Assembly (NCBI RefSeq): GCF_900316465.1
Contig: NZ_ONDD01000003.1
Span: 119,864 to 183,863 of the forward strand
Reading direction: 5' to 3'
DNA from: an uncultured Fibrobacter sp.
GTDB taxonomy: Bacteria > Fibrobacterota > Fibrobacteria > Fibrobacterales > Fibrobacteraceae
Length of the DNA: 64,000 bases
Shown: positions 42,329 through 50,003 of the stretch, piece by piece
Layout of the letters: each line of letters opens with the position of its first letter
Numbering within the stretch: the stretch's first letter is position 1
Translations under genes and position numbers: made by a program
The notes under the pieces: model-generated
Told to the model about the DNA's origin: nothing
Seen by the model: the letters and a program-made list of their open reading frames with translations, nothing else
Database searches by the model: none

Positions 42329-43024
42329 ATGGAAAAAGAAAAACAGAAGGCGACGGATACTGTTCCGTTAAATCTTGTGATGGTGAAACATGAAACGCCG
42401 TCGTCGTTTCGCCTTGATGAACCTGGTACATGGCCTGTGGTCGTTCAGTTCTTGCTGTACCCCAAAACTCTCGGCGGTGCACATTTTGTTCCGTTCCGTT
42501 TGTTGCTTGTGATTGCGATGATTTTCTTTACGGTGCAGTTGATGCTGGACGGATATGACGCATGGATTGCGCAGTATTTGCATTGCTTGAATTTGCCGGT
42601 GCACGAAACGGGACATTTGGTGTTTTCGATTTTTGGAAATCGTGTGTTGCATTCGCTAGGCGGTTCGTTGTTCCAGATTATCATGCCGCTTGTATTCTGC
42701 TTTGCACTTTGGATTAAACCCCGCGATATTCTTGGCGCGTCGGTGGCGCTTTGGTGGGCGTTTGAAAACTTTATTGACGTGGCTGTCTATATTGAAGATG
42801 CTTTGCCTATGAAACTGATGCTGATTAGCGGCGGTACGGGAGCCGAGGCTCCGTATGGTTTTCATGACTGGAATTTTATTCTGTCAGAAATGGGATTGTT
42901 GCTCAAGTACGATACGATTACAAACGCCGTGTATGCCGCGGGCTATGTAGGAATGTGGCTTTGCGTGCTGTGGGGTGGCTGGAGCCTATTTTACTACTGG
43001 TTTTACCAGCGAAATGTTGACTAG
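42329..43024 (+). CDS. Membrane protein with HETGH motif, unknown function
   Basis: 231 aa from the ATG at 42329; a TTG six codons upstream is disfavoured because TATATT lies inside that extension. A helix at ~56-74 is followed by LPVHETGHLVFSIFG (His92, Glu93, His96), an HExxH-type zinc motif at the membrane border, then helices at ~108-126, ~130-150 and ~205-228. The layout recalls site-2-protease or M50-like membrane metallopeptidases but lacks a second clear motif (LDG-type); a FENFIDVAVYIED segment could supply a ligand. The role is unknown. Convergent with nth, overlapping by 4 nt. Confidence 0.7.
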   Translation: MEKEKQKATDTVPLNLVMVKHETPSSFRLDEPGTWPVVVQFLLYPKTLGGAHFVPFRLLLVIAMIFFTVQLMLDGYDAWIAQYLHCLNLPVHETGHLVFSIFGNRVLHSLGGSLFQIIMPLVFCFALWIKPRDILGASVALWWAFENFIDVAVYIEDALPMKLMLISGGTGAEAPYGFHDWNFILSEMGLLLKYDTITNAVYAAGYVGMWLCVLWGGWSLFYYWFYQRNVD

Positions 43025-43635
43025 ATTTTGCTGCAGATAGGGCAGTTTTCAGGCTTGTGCCCGAGGGCCTTGCAGTAAGTGCGCCCGAACAAGATAATTT
43101 GCAGGTGGCGCTTTTCCCATTCGTTTTCGGGGAATATTTTCTTGAGGTCTTTTTCGGTTTGTTCGACCGAAGAGCCGTCGGAAAGTCCCCAGCGCTTGGC
43201 GAGGCGGTGAATGTGCGTGTCCACCGGGAAGGCGGGAATCTTGAACGCATGAATCATCATGACGCTTGCGGTCTTATGGCCGACGCCGGGAAGCGCCTCG
43301 AGTTCTTCGAAAGTTTGCGGAACGACGCTGTCGTACTTTTCGACAAGGATCTTGGACAGGTTGAAAATGTTCTTGCCCTTGGTGGTCGAAAGGCCGCAGG
43401 GCTTGATGATTTCGGTAATCTTCTCGACGCCGAGTTTCACCATGGCCTTGGGCGTTTTTGCCTTCTTGTAAAGTTCCTTGGTCACCTGGTTTACGCGGAG
43501 GTCGGTGCATTGTGCGCTCAAAACGACCGCGACCAGGAGTGTGTAAGGATCGGAGTAATCAAGCGGAATCGGCGGGTTCGGAAGCAACTCGTCGAGCGTT
43601 TCGCTGATGAACTTGATTTTTTCTTTTTTATTCAC
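43021..43635 (-). CDS. nth: Endonuclease III-like DNA glycosylase/AP lyase
   Basis: 204 aa from a GTG at 43635 that overlaps the cysE stop (GTGAATAA); the frame open further upstream lies inside cysE. Helix-hairpin-helix LPGVGHKTA (115-123) with catalytic Lys121, and VDTHIHRLAKR with Asp139. It removes oxidised pyrimidines in base excision repair. The C-terminal iron-sulfur motif is unusual: CKALGHKPENCPIC has three cysteines (188, 198, 201) and the protein stops three residues later, so the fourth cysteine of C-x6-C-x2-C-x5-C is missing. Last gene of the operon. Confidence 0.92.
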   Translation of the reverse strand: MNKKEKIKFISETLDELLPNPPIPLDYSDPYTLLVAVVLSAQCTDLRVNQVTKELYKKAKTPKAMVKLGVEKITEIIKPCGLSTTKGKNIFNLSKILVEKYDSVVPQTFEELEALPGVGHKTASVMMIHAFKIPAFPVDTHIHRLAKRWGLSDGSSVEQTEKDLKKIFPENEWEKRHLQIILFGRTYCKALGHKPENCPICSKI

Positions 43636-44416
43636 AGTCTCGCGTGAAGTCTTGCTGCATGTTGAAGCTGGGCATTTCGTCATCCGGGTGGCCGACTTCG
43701 ACGGCGGGGACGCCGGCGTAAGTCGTATGCGGCGGAACATCTGTCACTACCACAGCGCCAGCACCAATCTTGGCACCATCGCCAATGTGAATGTTACCGA
43801 GCAACTGAGCATGCGCCCCGAGCATCACGCCGTTACCGATTTTCGGGTGACGGTCGCCGGTTTCCTTACCGGTACCACCGAGAGTCACGCCGTGCAAGAA
43901 ACTCACGTTGTTGCCGACCACGGCGGTTTCGCCAATCACAATGTTGGTGGCGTGGTCAATCAAGAGACCATGACCGATTTTGGCTGCCGGGTGGAAGTCC
44001 ATGCCGAACTTGCGGCTCACAATGCTCTGGATCATCTTGGCCGGGAAAGAACGGCCTTCAAGCCACAAAGCGTGGGCGGCGCGGTAGGCCTGCAAACCCT
44101 GGAATCCCTTGAAGAACAGGAGCGGTTCCAAGTAGCTGGTGCAAGCGGGGTCGCGAAGGACGGTTGCATGCAAGTCCTTGCAGGCGCAAATTAAAAGTTC
44201 GGGGTATCTCAAATAAAGAATGTCGAACATCTTTTCGAGCTCGGCGCGGTCCATCACTTCGCCGGCGAGCTGACATGACAGCGTAACCGAAAGCATCGCG
44301 GCAAAGTCCTTACAATTCAGGACTTGCTCGGTGAGCATGAGTACCGAAAGCGGTTCGTCGTGAACCAACTTTTCGGCTTCTTTTCGGATCGCTTGTTCTA
44401 TCTCTTCGATGTTCAT
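43628..44416 (-). CDS. cysE: Serine O-acetyltransferase
   Basis: 262 aa. N-terminal helical domain, then left-handed beta-helix hexapeptides: GMDFHPAAKIGHGLLIDHATNIVIGETAVVGNNVSFLHGVTLGGTG with the catalytic His in HGVTLGG (~175), and GNIHIGDGAKIGAGAVVVTDVPPHTTYAGVPA. It makes O-acetylserine for cysteine synthesis. Overlaps both neighbours (ATGA overlap with the upstream gene, GTG of nth inside its end), so tight coupling. Confidence 0.96.
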   Translation of the reverse strand: MNIEEIEQAIRKEAEKLVHDEPLSVLMLTEQVLNCKDFAAMLSVTLSCQLAGEVMDRAELEKMFDILYLRYPELLICACKDLHATVLRDPACTSYLEPLLFFKGFQGLQAYRAAHALWLEGRSFPAKMIQSIVSRKFGMDFHPAAKIGHGLLIDHATNIVIGETAVVGNNVSFLHGVTLGGTGKETGDRHPKIGNGVMLGAHAQLLGNIHIGDGAKIGAGAVVVTDVPPHTTYAGVPAVEVGHPDDEMPSFNMQQDFTRDCE

Positions 44417-44919
44417 TTCTTGGCCTTGTCCTTAGCTTCGCCTTCGTCTTCGTCTAGGGTTGGAATAACCTTGTTTTCGCGGCACAGATTTTCTTCGCGG
44501 ATTTTGAAGGTGAAGTCTACGAGGTTGTTTTCAAACATTTTCTGGTATGGTTTTTTCTTCTGCACGCTTTCAAGTGCGCAGGTACAATAGTTGATTCGCT
44601 GGATGAGCGACTTTTCGCTACTGGGTGTGCCCTTGCCAAAAACGCATTCGTGCATGATTGCATATTCCATGGCTCGGTCATAGCGGAACTTGCACTTGTT
44701 CGGCATGTCGGGTTGGGCAGCCACGCGTTCGATAATGCCTTCGTTCGGAATGCTCGTGAATACACTACAGGTGATGATGCCTGCGATAAAGAATAGCAGG
44801 CACACGCCCAGGTTAATCAAGAATCGCTTGCCGCGGCCAATCTTGTTGTAGCTGCGTTCTACCGCTTCGAAAGCTTGGGTGGCATGGAGTCGGACGTCAT
44901 CTAAATCGTTGTTTGCCAT
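44413..44919 (-). CDS. Single-TM protein of unknown function
   Basis: 168 aa. A cytoplasmic N-terminus (MANNDLDDVRLHATQAFEAVERSYNK) precedes a TM helix (~32-53, FLINLGVCLLFFIAGIITCSVF) and an extracytoplasmic region with five cysteines (CKFRYD, HECVFG, NYCTCALE, ENLCRENK), ending in an acidic Lys/Glu tail. No family recognised. Lies between hpt and cysE with direct contact on both sides; the cysteines do not suggest a biochemical link to cysE by themselves. Confidence 0.7.
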   Translation of the reverse strand: MANNDLDDVRLHATQAFEAVERSYNKIGRGKRFLINLGVCLLFFIAGIITCSVFTSIPNEGIIERVAAQPDMPNKCKFRYDRAMEYAIMHECVFGKGTPSSEKSLIQRINYCTCALESVQKKKPYQKMFENNLVDFTFKIREENLCRENKVIPTLDEDEGEAKDKAKK

Positions 44920-45465
44920 TTAGTTGGTCTCCTGTAGTGTCCAGATGTCCGGTAGGAATCGGTAATCGTTTGCGTAGTCGAGCCCGTAACCTACCACGAA
45001 TTCGTTTGATATTTCAAAACCTACAAAATCTGCCGTGATGTCTACTTCGCGACGCTCCTGTTTGTTCAGTAAAACGCAGGTGCGGACCTCTTGGGCGCCG
45101 GCATCCCGGAGCATTTCGCAGAGCCCGAGCAGGGTAGTTCCCGTGTCGGCGATGTCGTCGACCATCAGGATTTTCTTGCCCTTGATGTCGATTTTTTCAA
45201 GTCCGCGCACCTGGAGTTTGCCGCTAGATTCCGTAGAATCACCGTAGCTAGAAGCCTTGATAAAGGCAATCTTTTTCTGGGTCGCTTTGGCGCCTTCGGC
45301 TTTGGCAAGTTCTCGAGTCAAGTCGGCAGTAAACATGTAGGCACCGGTGAGTGCCGAAATCAGGATGTCGTAATCGTAGACGGCGACGATTTCGCGGGCA
45401 AGTGTGGTTACTCGTTCGCAAATTTCGTTTGCGCTAATCAGCGGTTTTTCAGACATCCTGTACAT
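44920..45465 (-). CDS. hpt: Hypoxanthine phosphoribosyltransferase
   Basis: 181 aa. PRPP motif ILMVDDIADTGTTL (~99-112), SSYGDST loop (~72-78), EFVVGYGLDYANDYRFLP near the C-terminus: typical HPRT. It salvages hypoxanthine or guanine to IMP or GMP. The start at 45465 is supported by TGAGGT ~8 nt upstream; an internal ATG three codons later lacks a site. Starts 3 nt after the GH57 gene. Confidence 0.95.
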   Translation of the reverse strand: MYRMSEKPLISANEICERVTTLAREIVAVYDYDILISALTGAYMFTADLTRELAKAEGAKATQKKIAFIKASSYGDSTESSGKLQVRGLEKIDIKGKKILMVDDIADTGTTLLGLCEMLRDAGAQEVRTCVLLNKQERREVDITADFVGFEISNEFVVGYGLDYANDYRFLPDIWTLQETN

Positions 45466-45468
45466 GCT

Positions 45469-47883
45469 TTATACCTCAAAGTTCAGCCAGCTGAACATGG
45501 GCTTGAGGCCCGAAATCTTGCTGGTCGGGTACTTCACATATTCCTGGTATGCAGGGAATACCTTGTTTTCGAGGCTGGTCTTGTCGATGCCGAGGCCAAG
45601 CCAGTCGGCCACCGTAATGAGGCCTGTAATGTGCTTGACTGCAGCGGGGTCGAAACTTTCGAATACGGAATCAATCAGCTTCACGAGCTTGGCATGGAAC
45701 ATGCGGCCCGTACCGCCGAATGAGAAGTGGGTGTGCAATGCCTTTGCTTCTTCGATCAGGTCCTTAATTTCGTCAAAGACCTTCTGGTCGTCGTTTTCCA
45801 TGTAGGCGAGTGCCAGATGGTGAATCTTGGAGTTGATTTCGAGCGAAAGGATTTTGCGCATGGTGTCCGGCAGGGTATGGTCGGGGTCGGCCAGACTGTC
45901 GATTGAAAGACCGTGCGAAAGCGCGAAACTCGAGAACGATTCCGTAATTTCGTTCAAGTACTTCTTGGTCGAAATCTGGTTGATGCGCTTGATTGAGTCG
46001 CTCATGAGGTTGCGCATACGCACCACGTAGGCGGTGGGGTAGGTGGCCTGCAATTCCTGCGTGCTCATGTTCGGGTTTTCTACGAACTTAAGCCCGTTCT
46101 GTTCATTTTCGCCATCGGCGACAACCAGGTTGATTCGGCCGAGCATGTCGGTAATGGCAAGCACCGTCGAAATGCGGCGCTCGTTGATGTACTTGTCGTA
46201 ATACTCGGTGCGTACAAGAGTCTGGCGTCTGCGAGAAGCAATCTTCGTGGCGGCAATCTTCTTGTTCTTTTCGTTGTCGTCTTCCAGGTTCAGGTGGAAT
46301 ATGGCGGCCTGTTCGGCCATTTCCTTCACAACCACCGGGACCTTTTCTTCGGCGTAGTTCGTAAACACTTCGGCGCCGTTCCACTTGTGTTCGTTACTCG
46401 TGGCGCGGGCAAGAATGCTGATGACTTCGTTCTTGATATGGTGACCATATGGCAGGAACGGTTCCATGAGTTCCATGGCACGCAGGGCGTAGCGCATGTT
46501 CTGCACCGGTTCCAGGCCTTCGATGTCGTTGAAGAACCAGCCGCAGCTCGTAAAGCTGAACAGGCAGAACTTCTGGATTTCAAGCAGGCGGATTGCCTTG
46601 GCGCACATGTCCGGATCGTTCGGATCCTTGACGGTCTTGGCGAGGAAAGCCTTGATGCGGGATTCGTCTTCGGGAGCGACAAGGACTTCCACAAAGTTGT
46701 TGCGGGCATCCCACGGGTTCACATCCGAAATCTTTTCGAATTCGCGGTAGAAAATGTCGTCGGCGAGCTTTTTCAGGTGGTTGAATGCGTCGCGCAACGG
46801 TCCGCGCCATTTTTGGTTCCAACCCGGGCCACCGCCTGTCGAGCATCCGCAATCGCGGTACCAGCGGCCAACGCCGTGGGCGCAGCTCCAGGCGCAACCT
46901 TCGCTGTGGAAGTTCTTGAGCATCACTTCGTGCTGCGGCGGGAACTGTTCCAAGAACCAGCCGTAGTTCACCGGCACCATGTTGTGGTCGGGAGCGTAGT
47001 GGTTATAGAGCCAGGCGGCGCACATGTCGCCAAAAGGTTCGTGGTGGCCGTAGCTTTCGCCATCGGTACCGATGCTTACCAGCTGCGGGTCGTTGCGCTT
47101 TTCGTCCCAGGCATCCCTGATGCGGCTGCCGAAGGTGCCTGCGTTACGCAGCAAGTGTTCAAAGCCAACAGCCGAAGAAAGCCACGGGTTGTAGAAGAAT
47201 ACATCCAGGTAGCCGTCGCAAACGAGAACGCCGTCCTTGTTGCGCGGGTAAATGCGGTACGGGCGAGTCGTGTCGATATCGGTGTTGCTGCAGCCGGTCC
47301 ATTCGGTATCGCCCAGCTTGCGGAACTTGTCGGCCTGCGTGGGAGAAAGAATCGTAAACTTGATGCCGGCCTTGATGAGTTCCACCACCGTCTCGAAGTT
47401 GATTGCGGTTTCGGCGAGCCACATGGCTTCGGGCATGCGGCCAAAGTGGAACTTAAAATCTTCGATGCCCCAGCGGATCTGCGTCTTTTTATCTTCGGCG
47501 CTTGCGAGCGGCATAATGATGTGGTTGTACACCTGCGCAATCGCGTTGCCGTGACCGTTCAGGCGTTCTTGGCTCCGCTTGTCGGCTTCTTGTATGCGCT
47601 TGTAAGTCGCAGGCGCATTCGTGCGGATCCAGCCCATGAGAGTCGGACCCATGTTAAAGCTCATAAAATCGTAGTTATTGACAATATCGACAATACGTCC
47701 GTTCGGGCTCAAAATACGGCTAGCGGAATTCGGACTATAACATTCACTCGCAATACGGTCATTCCAGTCGTGAAAGGGTCGTGCGCTCGGCTGATTCTCG
47801 ATAACGCCCGTCCAAGGATTTTCACGAGGCGGCTGGTAAAAGTGACCGTGGATCGTAAAATAAAGGGGGTGCTTCTTTTCCAT
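45469..47883 (-). CDS. GH57-family glycoside hydrolase with DUF3536-type C-terminus
   Basis: 804 aa. Starts with YFTIHGHFYQPPRENPWTG, the first GH57 motif; later MPEAMWLAETAI (catalytic-region Glu), TDGESYGHHEPFGDMCAAWLY (motif with Asp/Glu-His) and a long C-terminal helical part (DUF3536-like, SMEHKWNGAEVFTNYAEE-style). No signal peptide, so it is cytoplasmic. Likely acts on alpha-glucans such as storage polysaccharide. Leads the five-gene operon down to nth. TATATT at 47891-47896 is exactly 7 nt before the ATG, with no Shine-Dalgarno. Confidence 0.88.
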   Translation of the reverse strand: MEKKHPLYFTIHGHFYQPPRENPWTGVIENQPSARPFHDWNDRIASECYSPNSASRILSPNGRIVDIVNNYDFMSFNMGPTLMGWIRTNAPATYKRIQEADKRSQERLNGHGNAIAQVYNHIIMPLASAEDKKTQIRWGIEDFKFHFGRMPEAMWLAETAINFETVVELIKAGIKFTILSPTQADKFRKLGDTEWTGCSNTDIDTTRPYRIYPRNKDGVLVCDGYLDVFFYNPWLSSAVGFEHLLRNAGTFGSRIRDAWDEKRNDPQLVSIGTDGESYGHHEPFGDMCAAWLYNHYAPDHNMVPVNYGWFLEQFPPQHEVMLKNFHSEGCAWSCAHGVGRWYRDCGCSTGGGPGWNQKWRGPLRDAFNHLKKLADDIFYREFEKISDVNPWDARNNFVEVLVAPEDESRIKAFLAKTVKDPNDPDMCAKAIRLLEIQKFCLFSFTSCGWFFNDIEGLEPVQNMRYALRAMELMEPFLPYGHHIKNEVISILARATSNEHKWNGAEVFTNYAEEKVPVVVKEMAEQAAIFHLNLEDDNEKNKKIAATKIASRRRQTLVRTEYYDKYINERRISTVLAITDMLGRINLVVADGENEQNGLKFVENPNMSTQELQATYPTAYVVRMRNLMSDSIKRINQISTKKYLNEITESFSSFALSHGLSIDSLADPDHTLPDTMRKILSLEINSKIHHLALAYMENDDQKVFDEIKDLIEEAKALHTHFSFGGTGRMFHAKLVKLIDSVFESFDPAAVKHITGLITVADWLGLGIDKTSLENKVFPAYQEYVKYPTSKISGLKPMFSWLNFEV

Positions 47884-47890
47884 GTTAACA

Positions 47891-47896
47891 AATATA
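47891..47896 (-). promoter_or_regulatory. Predicted -10, leaderless promoter of GH57 operon
   Basis: TATATT on the minus strand, TGTTAAC, ATG. Confidence 0.55.
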
Positions 47897-47932
47897 AAAA
47901 ATAGTAGGCGGTAGGCAGTAGAGAGTAAACAG

Positions 47933-47956
47933 AAGGACTCGCTTGTGCGAGTCCTT
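47933..47956 (-). terminator. Hairpin downstream of first GH26 gene
   Basis: AAGGACTCGC-TTGT-GCGAGTCCTT; the T-run on the minus side is weak. Confidence 0.55.
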
Positions 47957-47990
47957 GTTCATGAGAAATTGGAAAATTTTTTGGCTTAGT

Positions 47991-49874
47991 CTATTTCACT
48001 CTGATTCTTTGCGCGTAGCCTGCAGTGCCGTTCTTGGCGCGTACGATGTAGTTGCCGCTGGCGATGCCGTCGAGGCTGAATTGCAGGGTGCCTGCGGGCA
48101 GGTTACCCTTGGCGAGGTGTGCAACCTTGTGGCCGAGCATGTCAAAGAGGGCGATGCTTGTGTGGCCTGCCTGCGGAATGGTGATGCTCAGGTTGTTGCC
48201 TTGCAGCGTGATGCTTAATTTGTTTGAAATTTGCTTGAATGCCCTGGTGGTTCCTTCAGAACCGATGGCGCTTACCTTGTCCCAGCCGGGCATGTTGTCG
48301 AGGGCGATAATGCGTTCGTCGTCCAGGTTACGCTTCCACATGTCGGCAGGAGTCTTTTCCAAGAAGTTTCCGCTCCAGGTCTGGCTCCAAGTCATCCAGT
48401 AGCTCCAATATGCCTTGTCTTCGGCAATGCTGTCAATGTCCGGGATGGCGCCGTTTTCGCTCAAGGCGATCATCTTGCTTGTGCCCACGTCGCTCACAAT
48501 CTTGTTGTAGTAATTGGCGGCGGAATTGTGATCGTTCAGCGGGTCGTAAATGTCGACTGCCACGATGTCCACGTATTCATCGCCGGGGTACCAGGCTGCA
48601 TTGAGGGCGCTATAGTCATAGCCGAGTGCCGGGTCGGTATTGATGTTCCAGACCCAAATCAGGTTGTTGAGCTTGTTGGTTTCGACCATGCGCTTGAACA
48701 CCAGACGGTACAGCTGCACATAACATTCAGCGCTAGCGGTACCCCACCAGAACCAGCCGCCGCTTGCTTCGTGAAGTGGACGCCACACAACGGCGATGCC
48801 TTTGTCCTGCAGCTGCTTGAAGTAGCCCGAAACGATGTCCACGTCGGCAACGATGTCCTTGTATTCCTGCGAGGTTTCGTCGATTTCTGCGCACTTGTCG
48901 CCCTTGAATGCCTTGGTGTAGTTAAAGCAGGTGTTGCTTTCGCTGGTGCCCTTGACGCCTTCGGTGCAACCGCTGGCGTTGAATCCGTTCATGGGGTAGG
49001 TATCCTTGGTGTAGAATACGGTGTCTTCGCCGACTTTCCAATGCCAGGTATAAGTCGGAATGCCGCCCATGGTCCACAAGTCTTCGGTCATCAAGAGGTT
49101 GTTTTCGGTGTAGCCACGGAACCAGCCTTCTTCGTGATGGCCGCCTGCGGCAAAGAGCATGTCGAAGCCGCCGATGGCGGGGTAGTGACCGCTACGCTTG
49201 TAGAATTCGGCGATGTCGGTTTGGCCCTTCCAAGAAACTTCTTCGTCGGTGTATTTGCAAGAATCCGCGGGCGTGCAGCCGCCGGGCGGAATAATCTTCA
49301 TGTCGCCGTAATTGTAGTTGAAATTCTGGTCGCTAATCATCATACCGCTGATGGTCTTTTTGCCGAAGTTATCGCGCAGGAATCCGTAGAGCTTTCTGGC
49401 GCTTTCGCTTGCATTCGGCGTGACCGGGCTGGCACTGATTTTGTATTCCGGATCCGGATGGCGTTCGACGGTAATGTAGTCTACGCCAATCGACTGGTTG
49501 CCAACAGTAATCTGGTTTTCGCCGACCTTCATTTTGGCAGACGCCGCGATGACGTAGCTTGAATCCACATTGCGCGGGGTCGTGAGCATGGAGCCCACAT
49601 CGACGCCGTTGACCACGATTTTCGAGGTGATCCAGTCGTAAATCTTGATGCGCACTTTGGCGGTAATGTCGTAGACGGCGGTCTCTTCGACTTTGACGGT
49701 AAACGTCATGCCGGCCGCATCGGCGGGCTTCACGTACTTGGCGCCTTCATCGTCTGTGGTAATGTCTGCGGCGGTAACGCCCGCCTGTTCTTCTGCTTCG
49801 TACTTGGTGGGGGCGGCAAAAGCAAGTGCAGCCGCCGACAAAACGGCAAAAGCCATCAGAGTCTTACATCCCAT
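47991..49874 (-). CDS. Secreted GH26 mannanase with N-terminal CBM35-like module
   Basis: 627 aa. Signal peptide to ~21. CBM35/CBM6-like module ~23-140 (YEAEEQAG ... QSIGVDYITVER). GH26 domain ~150-530: WRPLHEASGGWFWWG with acid/base Glu369 and ALSENG with nucleophile Glu473; three cysteine pairs are likely in the loop region. The last ~75 residues (SIALFDMLGHKVAHL ... GNYIVRAKNGTAGYAQRIRVK) are the shared sorting domain. Degrades beta-mannan outside the cell. GGAG is ~9 nt before the ATG. First of three consecutive GH26 genes. Confidence 0.93.
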   Translation of the reverse strand: MGCKTLMAFAVLSAAALAFAAPTKYEAEEQAGVTAADITTDDEGAKYVKPADAAGMTFTVKVEETAVYDITAKVRIKIYDWITSKIVVNGVDVGSMLTTPRNVDSSYVIAASAKMKVGENQITVGNQSIGVDYITVERHPDPEYKISASPVTPNASESARKLYGFLRDNFGKKTISGMMISDQNFNYNYGDMKIIPPGGCTPADSCKYTDEEVSWKGQTDIAEFYKRSGHYPAIGGFDMLFAAGGHHEEGWFRGYTENNLLMTEDLWTMGGIPTYTWHWKVGEDTVFYTKDTYPMNGFNASGCTEGVKGTSESNTCFNYTKAFKGDKCAEIDETSQEYKDIVADVDIVSGYFKQLQDKGIAVVWRPLHEASGGWFWWGTASAECYVQLYRLVFKRMVETNKLNNLIWVWNINTDPALGYDYSALNAAWYPGDEYVDIVAVDIYDPLNDHNSAANYYNKIVSDVGTSKMIALSENGAIPDIDSIAEDKAYWSYWMTWSQTWSGNFLEKTPADMWKRNLDDERIIALDNMPGWDKVSAIGSEGTTRAFKQISNKLSITLQGNNLSITIPQAGHTSIALFDMLGHKVAHLAKGNLPAGTLQFSLDGIASGNYIVRAKNGTAGYAQRIRVK

Positions 49875-49940
49875 ACATCACTCCTTAATTTATGCCTTAA
49901 ATATACCTTCGAATGGCCGCGATTTTCATTTTGAAAGCAA

Positions 49941-49969
49941 AAAAGCGGAAAAGATGTTGTCTTTTCCGC
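49941..49969 (-). terminator. Terminator of second GH26 gene
   Basis: GCGGAAAAGA / TCTTTTCCGC followed on the minus strand by TTTTTGC. Confidence 0.8.
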
Positions 49970-50003
49970 AATAGCTTAAATGGCGTTTTTTACTGAAAAT
50001 CGC

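Noticed and set aside
46294..47904. 536-codon open frame on the + strand
   Set aside because: Antisense to the GH57 gene; no start signal and no recognisable domain.
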